NCBI RefSeq assembly: GCF_047495875.1
Contig: NC_092497.1
Location: forward strand, 67,068,992-67,132,991
From: Pithys albifrons albifrons
Lineage: Eukaryota > Chordata > Aves > Passeriformes > Thamnophilidae
Direction of reading: 5' to 3'
DNA: 64,000 nucleotides
A model generated the notes under the pieces. The model saw nothing but the letters and a program-made list of their open reading frames with translations. It did no database searches and was not told the origin of the DNA. Position numbers and translations under genes: made by a program. Positions 1 to 13,070 of the stretch are shown here, in pieces. Each line of letters opens with the position of its first letter. Positions within the stretch are counted from its first letter, which is position 1.

Positions 1-3000
1 GGTTGGGCTAAATATAATTCAGTTTTTTGTGGAATTTGCATGCCAGCTATGCAATTCAGAGAAACACAAACCAGAAGGGTTTGGAATTTAGACATAGTTC
101 ACATGATTTCTATTTCAGAGCAGAAGGCTGTAGCACATGAGTATGAGTTGCTGGTTTATAAAGATGATTGTTCACTTTTTCTTCTCTAAAATTTGTGTTC
201 TGAGATCAGATTTCAGAAGACAGGATATAGATGAAAATTGAGAAGAGTATTGTACAATTTTCAATGAAGTGGAAAAAAATATATGCTCACCTTATAATTA
301 TATTTTCTGTAAATTTATTTTTAAAACAGAAAAAGCTTCTTGAACCTGAGCATTTCACAGTAACTGATATGCCTTTCAAAGAACTTAAATACCAATATTT
401 TTTGTTATATAAAACAGAAGCGTCAATGATCCACTATATATTTTTTTTAATTTAAATCATGAATTAAGCAAAATATTATCCACACAGTACCTACTTTTTA
501 CTTTAAAAGGCCTAATTCTGAAACTTATATCTCTATTTGTCCTAGTGAAAATCACTATTATGCAGCTAAGGTACTTGTACCAAGTTTTGATCACTGGACT
601 TTTCCAATTGGTGTCTTTCACAGAGAATCTTACAGATAAAATAATTTCTCAACACTTGTTTTCTTTATTAGTGACAGTGTATGTACAATGCACCTCATTT
701 AAAAGTGGCTTCTGCTTCCTATGGTAGCTTCTCTGCAGACAATTGCAAAAAACTTCCAGAATACTGTTTCCACACAACTTTTCTATACCTTGAGTAGGCT
801 ACTGCAGAAGGAAGAGAAGACATTCAAACATAGAGTAGGATAGCATTTTGGACTCTTTATTTTGTAGGCTCATTAAAACTCACAAATGAGGGAAGTGAAG
901 GTGAGAACAAAATATTCTTTAAGGTTGGTTACAGCTGTGTTGGAGAAGCCTCAGTTAAGGTCACTAATTGGTACTACATAAGGCAGCCTCTAACAGCAAA
1001 TAGCCTAAAAACATTTCACTTAACACTAGTCCCAAAACATGGCACCAATGTTTTGTTCAACTATGTGAATAAAACTCAGATGAATTATTCTATTACATGA
1101 TTTCAAGATCCTGTATAGACAATTTCAAAGACAAATTCAGATAATTTCAAAGGGACCTTGAGGCTGTTTTTAGAATATTTTTTTTTTGATATGAGACACC
1201 TTTATTTCTACTTTAGGATTACTGTTAATCACAGAAATGTTGCAGTACACTGACAAAAGTGTCTCATCTTTCAGAGCCACTGAATGACTGCTCTACCACA
1301 GCTGTGATAAAAAGATGGGAAGTTGTGTCAGTAGATCAAAACAATTAGAATAAGCAAATAAATACAGCCAGAATAAAAATCTAGGCAATGGCTTAGCTAA
1401 ATGAAGAAAGCCAACTGTCAGCAGCAAACTTTGACACATTTCTGTAAATGTGTACTGCTGGAACATTAATGTTTTAAGTTTTTGAAACAAAGATGAAATA
1501 AATTTAAATTATGTGTGGCTTATAACTGCAACCAGCTTTTTTGGCTTATTTTATGTCTTCTATGTTGTGATCCATCCCTTCTTTAAAAATACTTGCTTCT
1601 GAAAGCTATTCTGAAGTTTCCACTGATTTCTCATATATGCATAAGCCTGCCTAGAATCAATTACGATGTCAGATGCATGGAATTGGCAAACATCATAGAT
1701 AGGTAAACTATCCACCCACAGACAAGTGTAGAGAGAAAAATGTACTGATGTGCAAAAGGAAAACTTTATTAACTAACTGGCATTTGAAAGGACAAACAAT
1801 AAACTTCCCATAGCATTTTCATTGCCATATATTATAGTACTTGTAATAGCATTAATATTAAAGTTTATGCCTAACAGCCAATTAGTGCATTAGTTTGTGT
1901 TGTTAGAGAATAAATAGTACTACTTTAAAGATACGTCTATTATGATTTATGAATGGTCAGCTAGGCTATTTTCCTATGTAGTTCAGCTGCAAATTTCAGA
2001 TTATAACAGAAATTTTGATCTACTTATTGGGGGCAAGTTTCATCTCTATGTTTTTCTGGCAAAAGTCAATGTGGTAATACTGAAAGTCTTCTCAAAATTC
2101 ATTCTGGGAGTTACCGTAAAAAATGGAATATAAGCACCTAAGTTGATTTTTTTTTTTCTACATGAAGAGCATCTTCTTGAAGGCTTCTATTTGGCTTGAA
2201 GGCTCACTAAAATCAAATGTGATAACATGCAAGAAGTCACTCTCAAGTCATATTACTTTTCTCTTCTTCAAGGACTGAATATTTATTGATAAAATTCAAA
2301 GAGTCAGCTTATAATTCTGTTAATATTTCTAGAAAAGAGATAAGTGCAGAGATGAGATTGAGCAATAGCAAATATGGAATGCTAAAATAATTGCTTTTAA
2401 AAAATCTATAACAGCCATAGTCTTATAACTAAGCAAAATCCCCATATGTATTAGAATTCCTCATGGCTGCAAGAGAAAGAATTTACAATGGCAGTAGCCA
2501 GTGCTTTACAACACTGAACCATGTAATTTACATCTTAGTGAAATTAAACATAGTATAATGGTTTAGCTTCCAGGCAACAATACTATTAAAATTGCTATAG
2601 CAGATTATGACATCATCTGAAACCCCAGGATACACTTTCAAGCCTGCTATTACACTTGTAATATGTACTGCTTTTCTGGTTAGTTTTTCATTTAATTCAT
2701 TGCAAGGATTATATTTTTTAATGGCTGCACATGCCATCCAGCAGAATGGCTCCAGAATGTCTGTGAGCCAAAGTAAGGTCACAAAGGAGACCAAAATTAT
2801 ATTCTTGTAAGAGGAAAGAGCACAAAGGTCAGTAAATTACATGATAGTACACAGTACTTGTAATACTACTAGTAAGCCTCCTCTTAAATTTTCTTAGCCA
2901 ATTTATCTTTTATTTTGGCAATAAATGCTTCTGAAGTTTCTGTGTTTTTAAATTCCTGCTGTTATAAAACTGTGTGTTGTTTCTTACTGGAATTAGTAGG

Positions 3001-6000
3001 AAGAAATAAAGACATTAAGATGTAACATAGGTAAGTGGTTACTGTGCATCAAGAATCTGGTGAGAACCCTAGATGGATGTGAAAGCAGGAGGTTTCTTTC
3101 TTGACAGCAGCACTACAGTCTCACTTAGGAAACTTTTTGGTGGTCAGTGAGTGCCTCAGCTGCCCATTGATCTGAGCTCTGCTTCTCTGATGAGCTGCCT
3201 AAAGTAGTACCGCAACTTGAAAAATATCAGGATGGGTGGGGCAAACTGCTGTAAACTATATACTCTTGAAATGATGACAATAATGAATATGTCCCTTTAA
3301 ATGTTTATGTACATGCTTAATTGTACTCATCCAAGGAGTCAGTGAACCTATACAGGCAGTAATATTGAGTATGTACATAAAAATTTGAGACAGATTCTCT
3401 CCTAAGGGCAGTATTCAAAGCGTCTAAAATCATCAGCATTGAACTCACTGAATTTGGCAGTCTGATATCCTTTTTTTTTTTGCCATAAACTTTAAAAATG
3501 GCATGCCAAAGAAAATTTGTTGAAGTACCACAAAATTTAAAAGTTATGTAACTCTCTTGCTGTTCAAACAACTGTATGCATGTCATATGTTTCTGCATGT
3601 AGCTTAAAGACGGACTACTAGCTTTCCATGTAATTTCTGACTGGCTGAACTGTTCCTTAGTAACAGAATTGTATTGATTTCAATGCCAGGAGTCTTATGG
3701 ACCTAGTCTTTTTTTGCCACTGAACAGGTTTATCAAAAGCTACACCGTTGTCCTTCCAAGTCCTTGGTCGATGCCAGTGTCTCAACTGGTTAATTAGTTA
3801 GATAAATGTGGATATATTTTCCCTCTTCAATGTTCACCTGCCAGAAAATTGTCTCATTGAAATATGCCCTCTCTTTTGTCACTGAATCAAAAATATCAGT
3901 CACACTGTTGGTAGTTTGCCTTCTGCACGCATAGTTATGTTAAAGGAACATTCAAATTCAGCTAAGGATTGATTGCAATTTGTAATCAAACTCACTAATG
4001 TGCCTGTGTGGTCTTTCCAAAGTTACCTGTGGTGTAAGCAAAACATTTTTCTAAGTAACTGTAGGTGAAATGTAAACTGATGTTTTCACAGCCTTGTATG
4101 CCTGCAATAATGTTATTATTCCATTAGCTTCTAAGTAAAAATAATGAGTAAAAGCACATTCTTAACTATGATTACCTTTATTTGAATTCTCATAGCGGTG
4201 CTTTTGCATGTGAGACATAAGCTGGTGGAATTTTAAACCTTTGACTAGAAATAATCAGAAGATGTGATCTAAAGAATGCAACTAATGCAAGAACAAACTA
4301 GAGGCAGACCAAAGTCAGTCCCCCTTCAGTGCCAACGAGCCTTCAGTATCAGCTGTCTGCCTTTGCTGAGCCAAATTATTGACTTGCATCACTGGCTGAA
4401 AAGATGCTTACTGTAGTCAGGACACTCCACTGAGCTGCTTATTCCAAACCGCTCTTACTGGTTCAAGCAATGAAAACAACTGCAAGTGGATGTAGTCTCT
4501 GACCAATTGCAGTCCCACAACTCATGAAGAGTAGTGAAGCATCATACAGCTCTTCTCACTGCCACCATTACCTAAGTAGCTGCAGCTGATGAACCCACTC
4601 TTGATCTATTACTTCTTTCACCAGCTAACTGCATAGACAGAAGTGCATGTAGATAGAAAAGGTGAGTGTTGCAATCATAACAAGAAAACTTCCCATGAGA
4701 TTTTTATCTTTCTTCTGAATAAAATCCAAAGTTTAACAGGAGTGACACAAATAAATTCAGGGATGAATCTATTTTTTTGTCACTCTTTCATCCCTGTCAT
4801 TGGTTTTCCATATTCCTGTGACAGCTCCAAAGTGCTACTTTCTAAAGCCTTTAATAACAAACAAACAAACCCACTACACTCCCTCATCACATACAAAAAA
4901 TCCAACCAACCAAAAAAATAACAAAAACAAAAAGCGCCTGAAAACAAAACCACCAGCAAAAAATGCCAAGCCAAACCAAACAACAACAACAACAAAATAA
5001 AACAAAAAAACCCCAAAACAAAACAAAACAAAAAACCAAAAAGACTCTACCACCCGAATCTGCCCAGGAAGAGAAAAGAAGATAGATTAACTCAGCTTAT
5101 TTTAATGACTGGTAACACCTTTGAAGCTCATTGCATGAACACAGAACTAATCCTTGAAAATTGTATTTAGCAGAAGAGAAATAAACATCTGTGAGAGACT
5201 GATGGGCAGCTGTGTCTTTCTGCTATTGTTCATGAAGTTGCTTTTAAGCAGGCTTTTAAGAGAGGTTTTACAGAGACTCAAAAGCTGACAGGTGTAAAAA
5301 GCAAAATCAGTGTCCCTAAGCAAAGCCCAAAAGATACAATCCTTTTAACCCAGACTGCTTCCACTATTGGAAGCAATTCACATTGCTGAGTCAATTTGCA
5401 AGTTTTCTGATTTCCTCTTATTCCATTTATTCTTTGATAGCTGTTGGCATTAAAAGTGATGTTTGCTAAACTGAGTGAGTTGATTAATAGGTATTTTATA
5501 CATCTGGTATTTCCTCATAAAAGACTGGAAAACTTATTTCAATTATCATACCACCAACAAGGATGCAATCTGTTCACAATGGCTGTTTACGAGTGGCTGC
5601 TTTGGGTAATGGCTGTTTTCTTAGCATGGGAAATGAAATATAATATTATTAAACAGAGATATGCAGAATGCTTGTCAACTTATCCATCTTTCTGATGTTT
5701 ATAGGTTTAATTTTTTATAATGTTTATTTTATTTTATGGGACGAAACTTTAAAGTATCACTTATTTGAAAGGACCTAATTTCTTTTATTTTTATTTTAAT
5801 GTCCTTGGATATTAACATCCACAAATTCATGTGCAATCAATGCAGAAAACCTGTGGTAGGTACTCAATTAATTCTATTTAGACAAACATGTTGTAATGAG
5901 AGAGATAATGGATGAAAGAGTTCAAATTTTTTAGGGCTAAGATTGTCTCATTTAGTTGTTTTATTTTAACAAATCACCCGTAAAATGTCTTAAAATGATG

Positions 6001-9000
6001 CATGATAATCTCAAAATTGCTATGAAAATACAACGTAGGTGAGAAAGCAGGAAGTGCATGTGTGAGACTGGCTGGTGAAGCAGGAAACACAAACATTGTG
6101 AAGGTTTAAACATAAAAATAATTAAAATTACGTTCAATTAATACCTCAAGTAGTGACAGAAATCACTGTAGTACAAATTTAGCCTCTCAAAATCATTAAA
6201 GTACAACTACTTTTTGTTTGTTTGTTTACATAGAAAGAGGATTTTTGGACATGCAAACCTACCCATCATTCAATATCTTCTTAGATTTCAGTAAATAATA
6301 TTTGAGATTCTAAATATATCAGACTGCTTTCATAAATCACTTATATCTGTAACAGAAACAGTATTTGTTTCAGATACTCAGATATTGAAGCCTATAACAT
6401 ACATACTTGAATTTCTATTCAAGCTTAATTTAGGGAAATAAAACAGAAAGTCATACTTCAAAATATAAGCGAAAATATAAATATTAACTCTTATGAAATT
6501 TTTAAAAGCTTTAAAAGTCAAAGTCTCAAGCAGATAGGTAGGCAGACATAAGGACATAGACAACAGATACTACATAGATGATCCTGCCAAGTGAAAATTT
6601 GCTGCCTGTCAATACATATCAGTACTGCTAAGAAAACTATTTAACAGGGAATGTTTCCTTTATCTTCTTTCCTTAGACTCAGTAGACATAGGTTGAAAGT
6701 TTCAATGTTTGTCACCATATATTTTCACCATTTTTGTATATAAACCTTGACAAGCAGTAATGATACCACCTTAGCTCTGCTGTCAGCTTTGATCTGCACT
6801 TTGGATCAGCTCTAGCTCTTTATAGGAAATATGGTTGCAGTTCTGCAGCTGTTTAGATACTATCTCTTTCCCCCTTATATAATCAACTGGAACAAGCCTC
6901 TCAGCTACAAGATTGGCAATGACATGCAGAATGGCTATTGCGGAAACTAGGAAGTATATGAAAATTTTGTGTGCAAAAAATGCATGCCAAGTAGATGGTT
7001 TCTAAACCAGAGCAGCATTTTCTTGTTCTCACAATACTTGATTCTTCAGCTTCTCAGCAACATCACTATCTCTAAGAGCATACGATATCTCTCTGAGTTT
7101 TGCTTTTGAAAACACTAGTTTTAGTTCCAGTCCTCCAAATGACTCCTTGTGGTTGTACCATGACAATTTTATGAAGCCACCCTGACTTGACCAATTCTTA
7201 CCCAAACTCCAACAACTTCATCTACAAAGACAAATATCTCTTTGCTTATTGGATAAGGCTGAGTCCTTTAGATTGTGGTTTTTGATATGAAATTAATGAG
7301 ATTTTTAGTCTCTATTGCATAGACAAAGATGCTGAAAGGGCAGCGAAGGGCAGTTAAAAGGACCATTAAAAAAAGAATTAATAGAATGCACTAAATTTAT
7401 TAGGTGAAAAAATTTAATGAAGAAAAATAATAATTAAATTATTAAAATCTATACTACAAGTAGTAATTAAAAAGATGGTTGCTATGCAACCAAAAGTATC
7501 TTTGTGACAGAGTACAGAAATATATTTATTAAGTATGCTGGTATTTCACTTTGACCTTTTCAGTCACACACACCTGTCCAAACTGTCTGTAAACATATTT
7601 TTGAGAATAATAACACTCAAAATACCTACAGAATAAAGAAACAAAATGGCTATTTGAATCAGTTAGTGGCTTTTATTATACTTAAAAGCTTAAGAGCAAG
7701 GAATTTGAGAGACAAAAATAAACACATTTTTAATTATGTATAGAATTTGTATGCTTATATTTCATCAGTGCTAATGGATTAATTCCTATCCCAAACATAG
7801 CTACTGATCCTATAGGACATGGAAACATTTATTTCCACAATGTAATGTATGACCTAAATCTGCCCTTTCCTGAAATTTTTATAGAAATCTAAGCAGTTGT
7901 CCATAATAACTAAGGGCAACTTTTATTTTTTCTGGAATAGAGCACACATATATTTCTATGAAGAAGCGTAAATTGTGACGAGCATGACAGGGCTTCCACA
8001 TCTTTCCCATAGTCAGGCAAAGTCTGCATTGGACTGTGATGTGCAAAAGAGAGGGAGAACTGGTTTGCTGGACCTAAAGGTCTCTGCTCAATTGTAAAAT
8101 CATTTACTTCCTGAAGTTCATTATTGTCTGTATGACCAACTGAACTGCATTTCAAGTCACAAAATATTAAAGACTGCTTTGATGGTACAGTTTCCTTTCC
8201 ACTAATACCACAATGGGAAAATTATAGTGAACCTGAATTGGATCTAATAAATTGACCTCTGACTAATGCTGGATCACCACCAGCACCCTGCATTCAGAAG
8301 TAAAAGGTGTCTTCTGGTAAATCCCGCTCTCTGCACTGTCACTTGATTTCTCTTCTTTGAATTTTCAGTAAGAAAGACAAGAAGGGGGATTCTTAACCAG
8401 AATGAAAGCTTTTTTTTCAGATAGGAGGTCCTACAGACATTTAATTTGCCCTTTTCTTCCTTTTTCTTATGACTTCCTCCAAACATGAGTTTATTTTTGT
8501 CCGATAGTTCATCTTCAAATAACTACTCAGAATAGGTCTTAAAGTCTTTTTAACTGCTGCAGCAGAGGAACTATGCAATCTAGTGCCAAAACATATCAGT
8601 AAGGTGGAGAGATTCCTAAAAAGACCTCTGGGAGGTTCACTTGTCATTAGAAACACCAAACTAATGAGCTGTGAGCAGAAAGGCATGTATAAATTTACAC
8701 ATAGTTCCTTTTGCAGAGAAGGAGTTTAGGTGAAAGTGCTATTAAAAATAAGTTTCTTCTTTTTTCTTTACAGAGAAAAACACGGTTAAGAGGATTTCAT
8801 TGTTTAACAGTACCTTAAAAAAAATCTCCTTTCATTTAAAATTACACTTGCTTGGGATCTTGTGCATAAAATGAAAAATTCATGTTTATTAAATAACCCA
8901 AAATTTATTTCCTGGATAGCAGAGATTTCTCTAAAAAATACTGTAGTTTCTTTCTATATACTAAATACAGTTAAGCATACAGGCCTTAAATAGATGAAAA

Positions 9001-9204
9001 AATTGTTTTGGGTGACCACTGCAGTGCCAGAGAAAATAATATCTCTTAGTGTCAAATAAAGGAAGAGTTACATTATGTTTTTAAAGAAAGAAATTATAGT
9101 ATTGCGCCAAGAAATACCCAGACTATGAAATAAAAAAAAAAATTTAAAAGATGTATGCCTCATTTTCCAACAGGAAAAACGTTAAGAACCTGGAGTTGAG
9201 GTTA
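1..9204. other. A+T-rich non-coding stretch
   Basis: No gene is recognisable. The open frames here are short (under 95 codons), low in complexity and without domain motifs, as expected by chance in A+T-rich DNA. I saw no splice-bounded coding exon, tRNA or LINE tail. The part around 4300-4640 is noticeably richer in G+C and could be an old unclassified repeat or conserved non-coding DNA, but the sequence alone does not decide this. Probably intergenic or intronic. Confidence 0.6.
4855..5040. repeat. A-rich low-complexity tract
   Basis: Runs of AAAC/AAC-type units and A stretches broken by C, including five consecutive CAA units near 4980. This is simple low-complexity sequence. The short frames on both strands across it are artefacts of the composition. 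Confidence 0.8.
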
Positions 9205-9284
9205 GACATACATACATACATGAATACCCACCTACATGCATGCATACATACATACATACATACATACATACATACATACATACA
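9205..9284. repeat. (ACAT)n microsatellite
   Basis: Tandem ACAT/CATA tetranucleotides at about 9205-9221, an imperfect interruption to about 9240, then an uninterrupted run to 9284. It directly abuts a second tetranucleotide array of different sequence. Confidence 0.95.
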
Positions 9285-9442
<158 letters not shown>

Positions 9443-9780
9443 TTATATCTAGTGAAAAACTGTACAGAATAATGGAAAAAATAATCTTTAGTCTACAGGA
9501 ATGTGAAATGATATCTTATCTTAGTGTCCCTGGCTATCATCCTTGTAGTGTTTACATCTAAAATGAAGTTTTTATCAGTATACTTAAATCTATCCTAAAC
9601 ATTTGTTGTATTACAGAAGGTAATATAGATTGCAATTTTTTCACAAAGACATAGACATATCCTGAAGACCTCAAGCTTCATAACTACAGTTAGATATTAT
9701 GATTATTTGGTTTTTCATTACTTGTTGATAAAGTAAGATTCACTGTAAATAAACTGTAAATGCTTGCCAAAATACTGAAG
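9443..9780. other. Unannotated spacer
   Basis: A+T-rich sequence between the microsatellite and the 3' end of the minus-strand CR1. I see nothing in it. Confidence 0.6.
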
Positions 9781-10234
9781 TTACAGAATCACAGAATATG
9801 CCGAGTTGAAGGGACCAACAAGAATAATTAAATCCAACCCTTAGCCCTGTACCATTCTCAAAAGTCACCATATACCTGAGAGAATCATCCAAATGCTTCT
9901 TGCACTCTGTCAGGTTTGGTGCTGTGAACACTTTTCTAGGGAGCCTGTTTCAGTACCCAACCACCCTTTTGGTGAAAATCTCTTTCTAACATCCAACCTA
10001 AACCTCCCCTGACACAATTTCATGCCATGCCCTCGGGTCCTGTCACTTGCCACCAAAAAGAGGAGATCCGTGTCTGTGCTTCCTCTTTGCCTCAAAAGGA
10101 AGTTGTAGGCTGCAATGTTTCCTCTCAAGTCTCCTCTTCTCCTGACTGAACAGACCAAGTGATCTCAGCTGCTCCTTATTCAGTTTCCCCTCAAGGCCCT
10201 TCATCACTTTCATTGCCCTCCTTTGGACACTCTC

Positions 10235-11607
10235 TCAGAGCTTAATGCCTTTTTTATATTGTGGTGCGCAAAACTGCACACAGTATTCAAGGGGAGGCCG
10301 TCCCAGAGCAGAGCAGAGCAGGACAATCTCCTTTCTTGACCGGTTGGTGATGCTGTGCCTGATACCTCCCCCCCCCCCCCCCCCCATCCCCGGACACGGC
10401 TGGCCCTCGCAGCTGCCAGGGCACTGCTGACTCGTATTCAACTTGGCATTGACCAGGACCTCCAGGTCCCTGTTCATGCATCTCATTCCAGCATCTCATT
10501 CCCCAGTCTGTATGAAAATCTAGTGTTGCCTCATCCCAGGTGCAGAATCTGGCACCTTCCCTTGTTGAACTTCATATGATTGTTTATTGTCCAGTCTTCT
10601 GATTTGTCAAAGTGTCTCTGCAGGGCCTCCCTGCTTTTCAACAAGACAACAGCTCCTTCTGGTGTGCTGTGTTTATCCAGCTGTGTGGTGGATATTTTGT
10701 CCAGGAGGATCCTGTGAGAGACATTATTAAAAGCTTTATTGAAATCCAAAAAGAGTACATCAATTGGCTTCCCATGATCAACTAGGTGGGTAATCTTTTC
10801 AAAAAAGAAATCAGTTTTGATAAGCAGGACTTTCCTCTCATGGAGTTGTGCTGGCTGTGACCAATGACCGTGTTGTATTTCAGATGTTTTTCAATACTTC
10901 CCAGAATAATCTTCTCCATAACTCTACCAGGTACTGAACTGAGACTGACACGCCTGTAGTTTCAAGGGTAATCTTTCTTGCCCTTCTGGAAAATCGGGAC
11001 AACATTCTCCAGCTTCCAGTCAGCTGGGATCTCTTCACATTCCCAAGACAGCTCAAAAATCACCACAAGAGTTTTTGTGATGACATCAGCTAGCATTTTG
11101 AGGATTTTTGGATGAATCCCATAAGACCCCATATATTTGTAGGGATCCAGCTGGAGCAGCAGATTATGCACAGTTTCAGGGTTGACTGGGAGTTGATCAC
11201 TTTTTTTGCAGTCATAGGCCTCCAGCTAAGAGCAATGGTTCATCATCCATGTTGAAGACAGAGGCAAAGAAATCATTAAACACCTCTGCCTTGCCTCCAT
11301 CCCTGTTTGTGAGGAGACCATCTTCCTCCTGTGACGGGTTGATAATATTTCTATGCTTTCTATTGACATCAGTATATTTGAAAGAACTCTTTTTATTGTT
11401 TCCTGTGTTCCTGGTCAGCTTCAACTCTGACTGAGCTTTGAATGCACAAATTTTCTCCCCACAGTGGCAAGGTGCATCTCTGAATCCTTTCCTTGTCACT
11501 TGACCTGTTCCCACTAGGCATACACCTTCTTCCTTTGCCTTATTTTCAAGAGAAGGTTCCTGTTCAGCCAAGCTGGCCTTCTGCCTCACCTGCTTCACTT
11601 CTGACAT
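10235..11607 (-). pseudogene. CR1 reverse transcriptase remnant
   Basis: Minus-strand fragments of the CR1 ORF2 reverse transcriptase in several frames. At 11212-11607 the product includes a FNDFFASVF stretch typical of the linker before RT. At 10962-11171 it has YGIHPKILK and IPADWKLENVVPIFQKGKK, the GIHPR / DWR..NV.PI.KKG block that opens CR1-type RT. At 10531-10749 it has MDFNKAFNNVSHRILLDKI, matching the catalytic YLDFSKAFD block, followed by the thumb-like MKFNKGRCQILHLG. The segment containing the second catalytic motif is deleted or unrecognisable. No intact enzyme can be made from it. Confidence 0.85.
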
Positions 11608-11646
11608 TTGGGAATTTCCTCTTCCTGTGCCCTTAGGAGGTGATGT

Positions 11647-12450
11647 TTAAAACATTGACCAGCACTGATGAACTTCAGAATCCACAAAAATGTTTTTCCG
11701 GGTGATCTTATTTACTAATTCCCTGAGCAGCCTGAAGTATACTCTCCTCATGTCCAGAGTTGAGGTTTTGCTGGCACTTTTCCTCCTGCCAACTGAGACT
11801 TTAAACTCAATCACCTTGTGGTTGCTGTGACCAAGACAACCACAAATCTCCACTTTGCTCATGAGATCTGCTTGGCAGTCAAGCAGCAGACCAAGGAGAG
11901 CATCTTTCTGAGCCAGCTCCATTAGGACCTGTTCCATGAAGTTGTCATCCAGGCTTTTTTAAGAATCTTCTGCCCTGGGTTGTACCAGCTGTGTGATGCA
12001 CCTAGTTAATTTCTGGCAATTTGAAGTCTCCTATATGGACAAGGGCAGTTGACTTGGGTGCGTCCCTTAGTTCCTCAATGGAGGTGTCATTGTCCTGGCA
12101 GGGAGGTCTATAGCAGACTCCCACAATGATATCCACATTATTTGTTTGCTCCTTTATCCTTACCAAGAGGCTCTTAACAGTACCATTGTCAGCTGTAAGC
12201 TGCATGAGTTCTAATCCTTCTATTACATACAGTGCCACCCCTCCATCTCTTCTTCCCTGCCTATCCCTCTTAAAAGACCTATAACCCATGCAACAGAACA
12301 ACCCAACTCCTTATGCCAGTGGTGATAAATCTCTGTGACAGAGCCAAAGCTTCAAGCTCCTTGTTTATTCCTCATGCTGCGTGCATTAGTGTAGAAATAT
12401 TTCAGGTGTGGTGCACTGTAGGCAACACCTCATGGAGCAGATTGAAGGAT
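11647..12450 (-). pseudogene. CR1 endonuclease remnant
   Basis: Minus-strand remains of the N-terminal apurinic-type endonuclease of CR1 ORF2, which nicks the target site for target-primed reverse transcription. Visible blocks on the minus strand are KYFYTNARSM near 12385-12400 (usual start of the domain), GGVALYV and VGVCYRPP within 12002-12301, and GDFKLPEIN at its end (the GDFN-P motif). The 11647-11937 part (LGHSNHKVIEFKV) matches the SDH-like C-terminal block. It is broken by stops and frame changes. Confidence 0.8.
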
Positions 12451-12849
12451 CCCATTAGTGCTGGTTTGTTCAAATTTTGGCACATCATCCCATTGCTTAT
12501 CACTGATGAGCCTGGTTTTGTACCTTCCCCTCTTCAAAGCTAGTTTAAATGTCAATGAGCCCAGATAGCACCTGTGCTTCCTCTGTTTCCCTTCTGAAAT
12601 AGGTACGTCTTGTCAGGTGTCAGCAGACCAGGTACTGAGTAGATCAACCTAAGGTCAACAAACCTAACATTTTCTGCTTACATCAACCTTAGAGCAACTC
12701 ACTGACCTGATGGATATGCCTATTCTTATCAGTGTTAGTTCTTGTTACTGGAAGGATAAAGGAAATTACTGTGCTCCTGAATCCTCTACCAACCCATTCA
12801 GGGTTCTGAAGTCTCTTTAAATTGCACTTGGACTTCTCTTTGCTATTTT

Positions 12850-13050
12850 GTTGCCGTCAGTTTGAACAACCAATGGTGGATAGTAGGGCTGTATTAGACT
12901 GGAGAGTTTTCTGATATGTCACTTACCCCAGGCCCCGGGAGACACCAGACTTCCCTGTAAGTTGGGTCTGGTCGGCATTTGGGGCCCTCCATTTCCTTTA
13001 AAAGGGAGTCTACTATTACAACAATGCTTCTTTTCCTCTTGACAGAGGAG
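12850..13050 (-). pseudogene. Probable CR1 ORF1 esterase-domain remnant
   Basis: The minus strand reads VDSLLKEMEGPKCRPDP and then EVWCLPGPGV, which I recognise as a degenerate form of the GDSL-like esterase region of CR1 ORF1. It sits at the expected distance 5' of the endonuclease remnant. There is no continuous frame. Identification rests on the short motif and on its position. Confidence 0.55.
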
Positions 13051-13070
13051 GTCTTGAGGCGGCTTAGTTA

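Larger units (their letters stand above)
9781..13070 (-). mobile_element. CR1 LINE, near full length, decayed, minus strand
   Basis: A non-LTR retrotransposon read on the minus strand. Its 3' end is at 9781, where the minus strand ends in a CR1-type TTCTGTGATTCTG tail preceded by the usual GGGTTGGATTT block. Going 5' on the minus strand come reverse transcriptase pieces (about 10240-11200), the RT N-terminal region (11212-11607), an AP-type endonuclease (about 11650-12450) and, near 12850-13050, a degenerate stretch resembling the esterase-like domain of CR1 ORF1 (DSLLK..EGPKCRPD). Many stops and frameshifts make it an old, inactive copy. The 5' boundary near 13070 is where similarity fades and is approximate. 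An 18-nt C run at 10368-10385 is a later expansion inside it. Confidence 0.9.
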
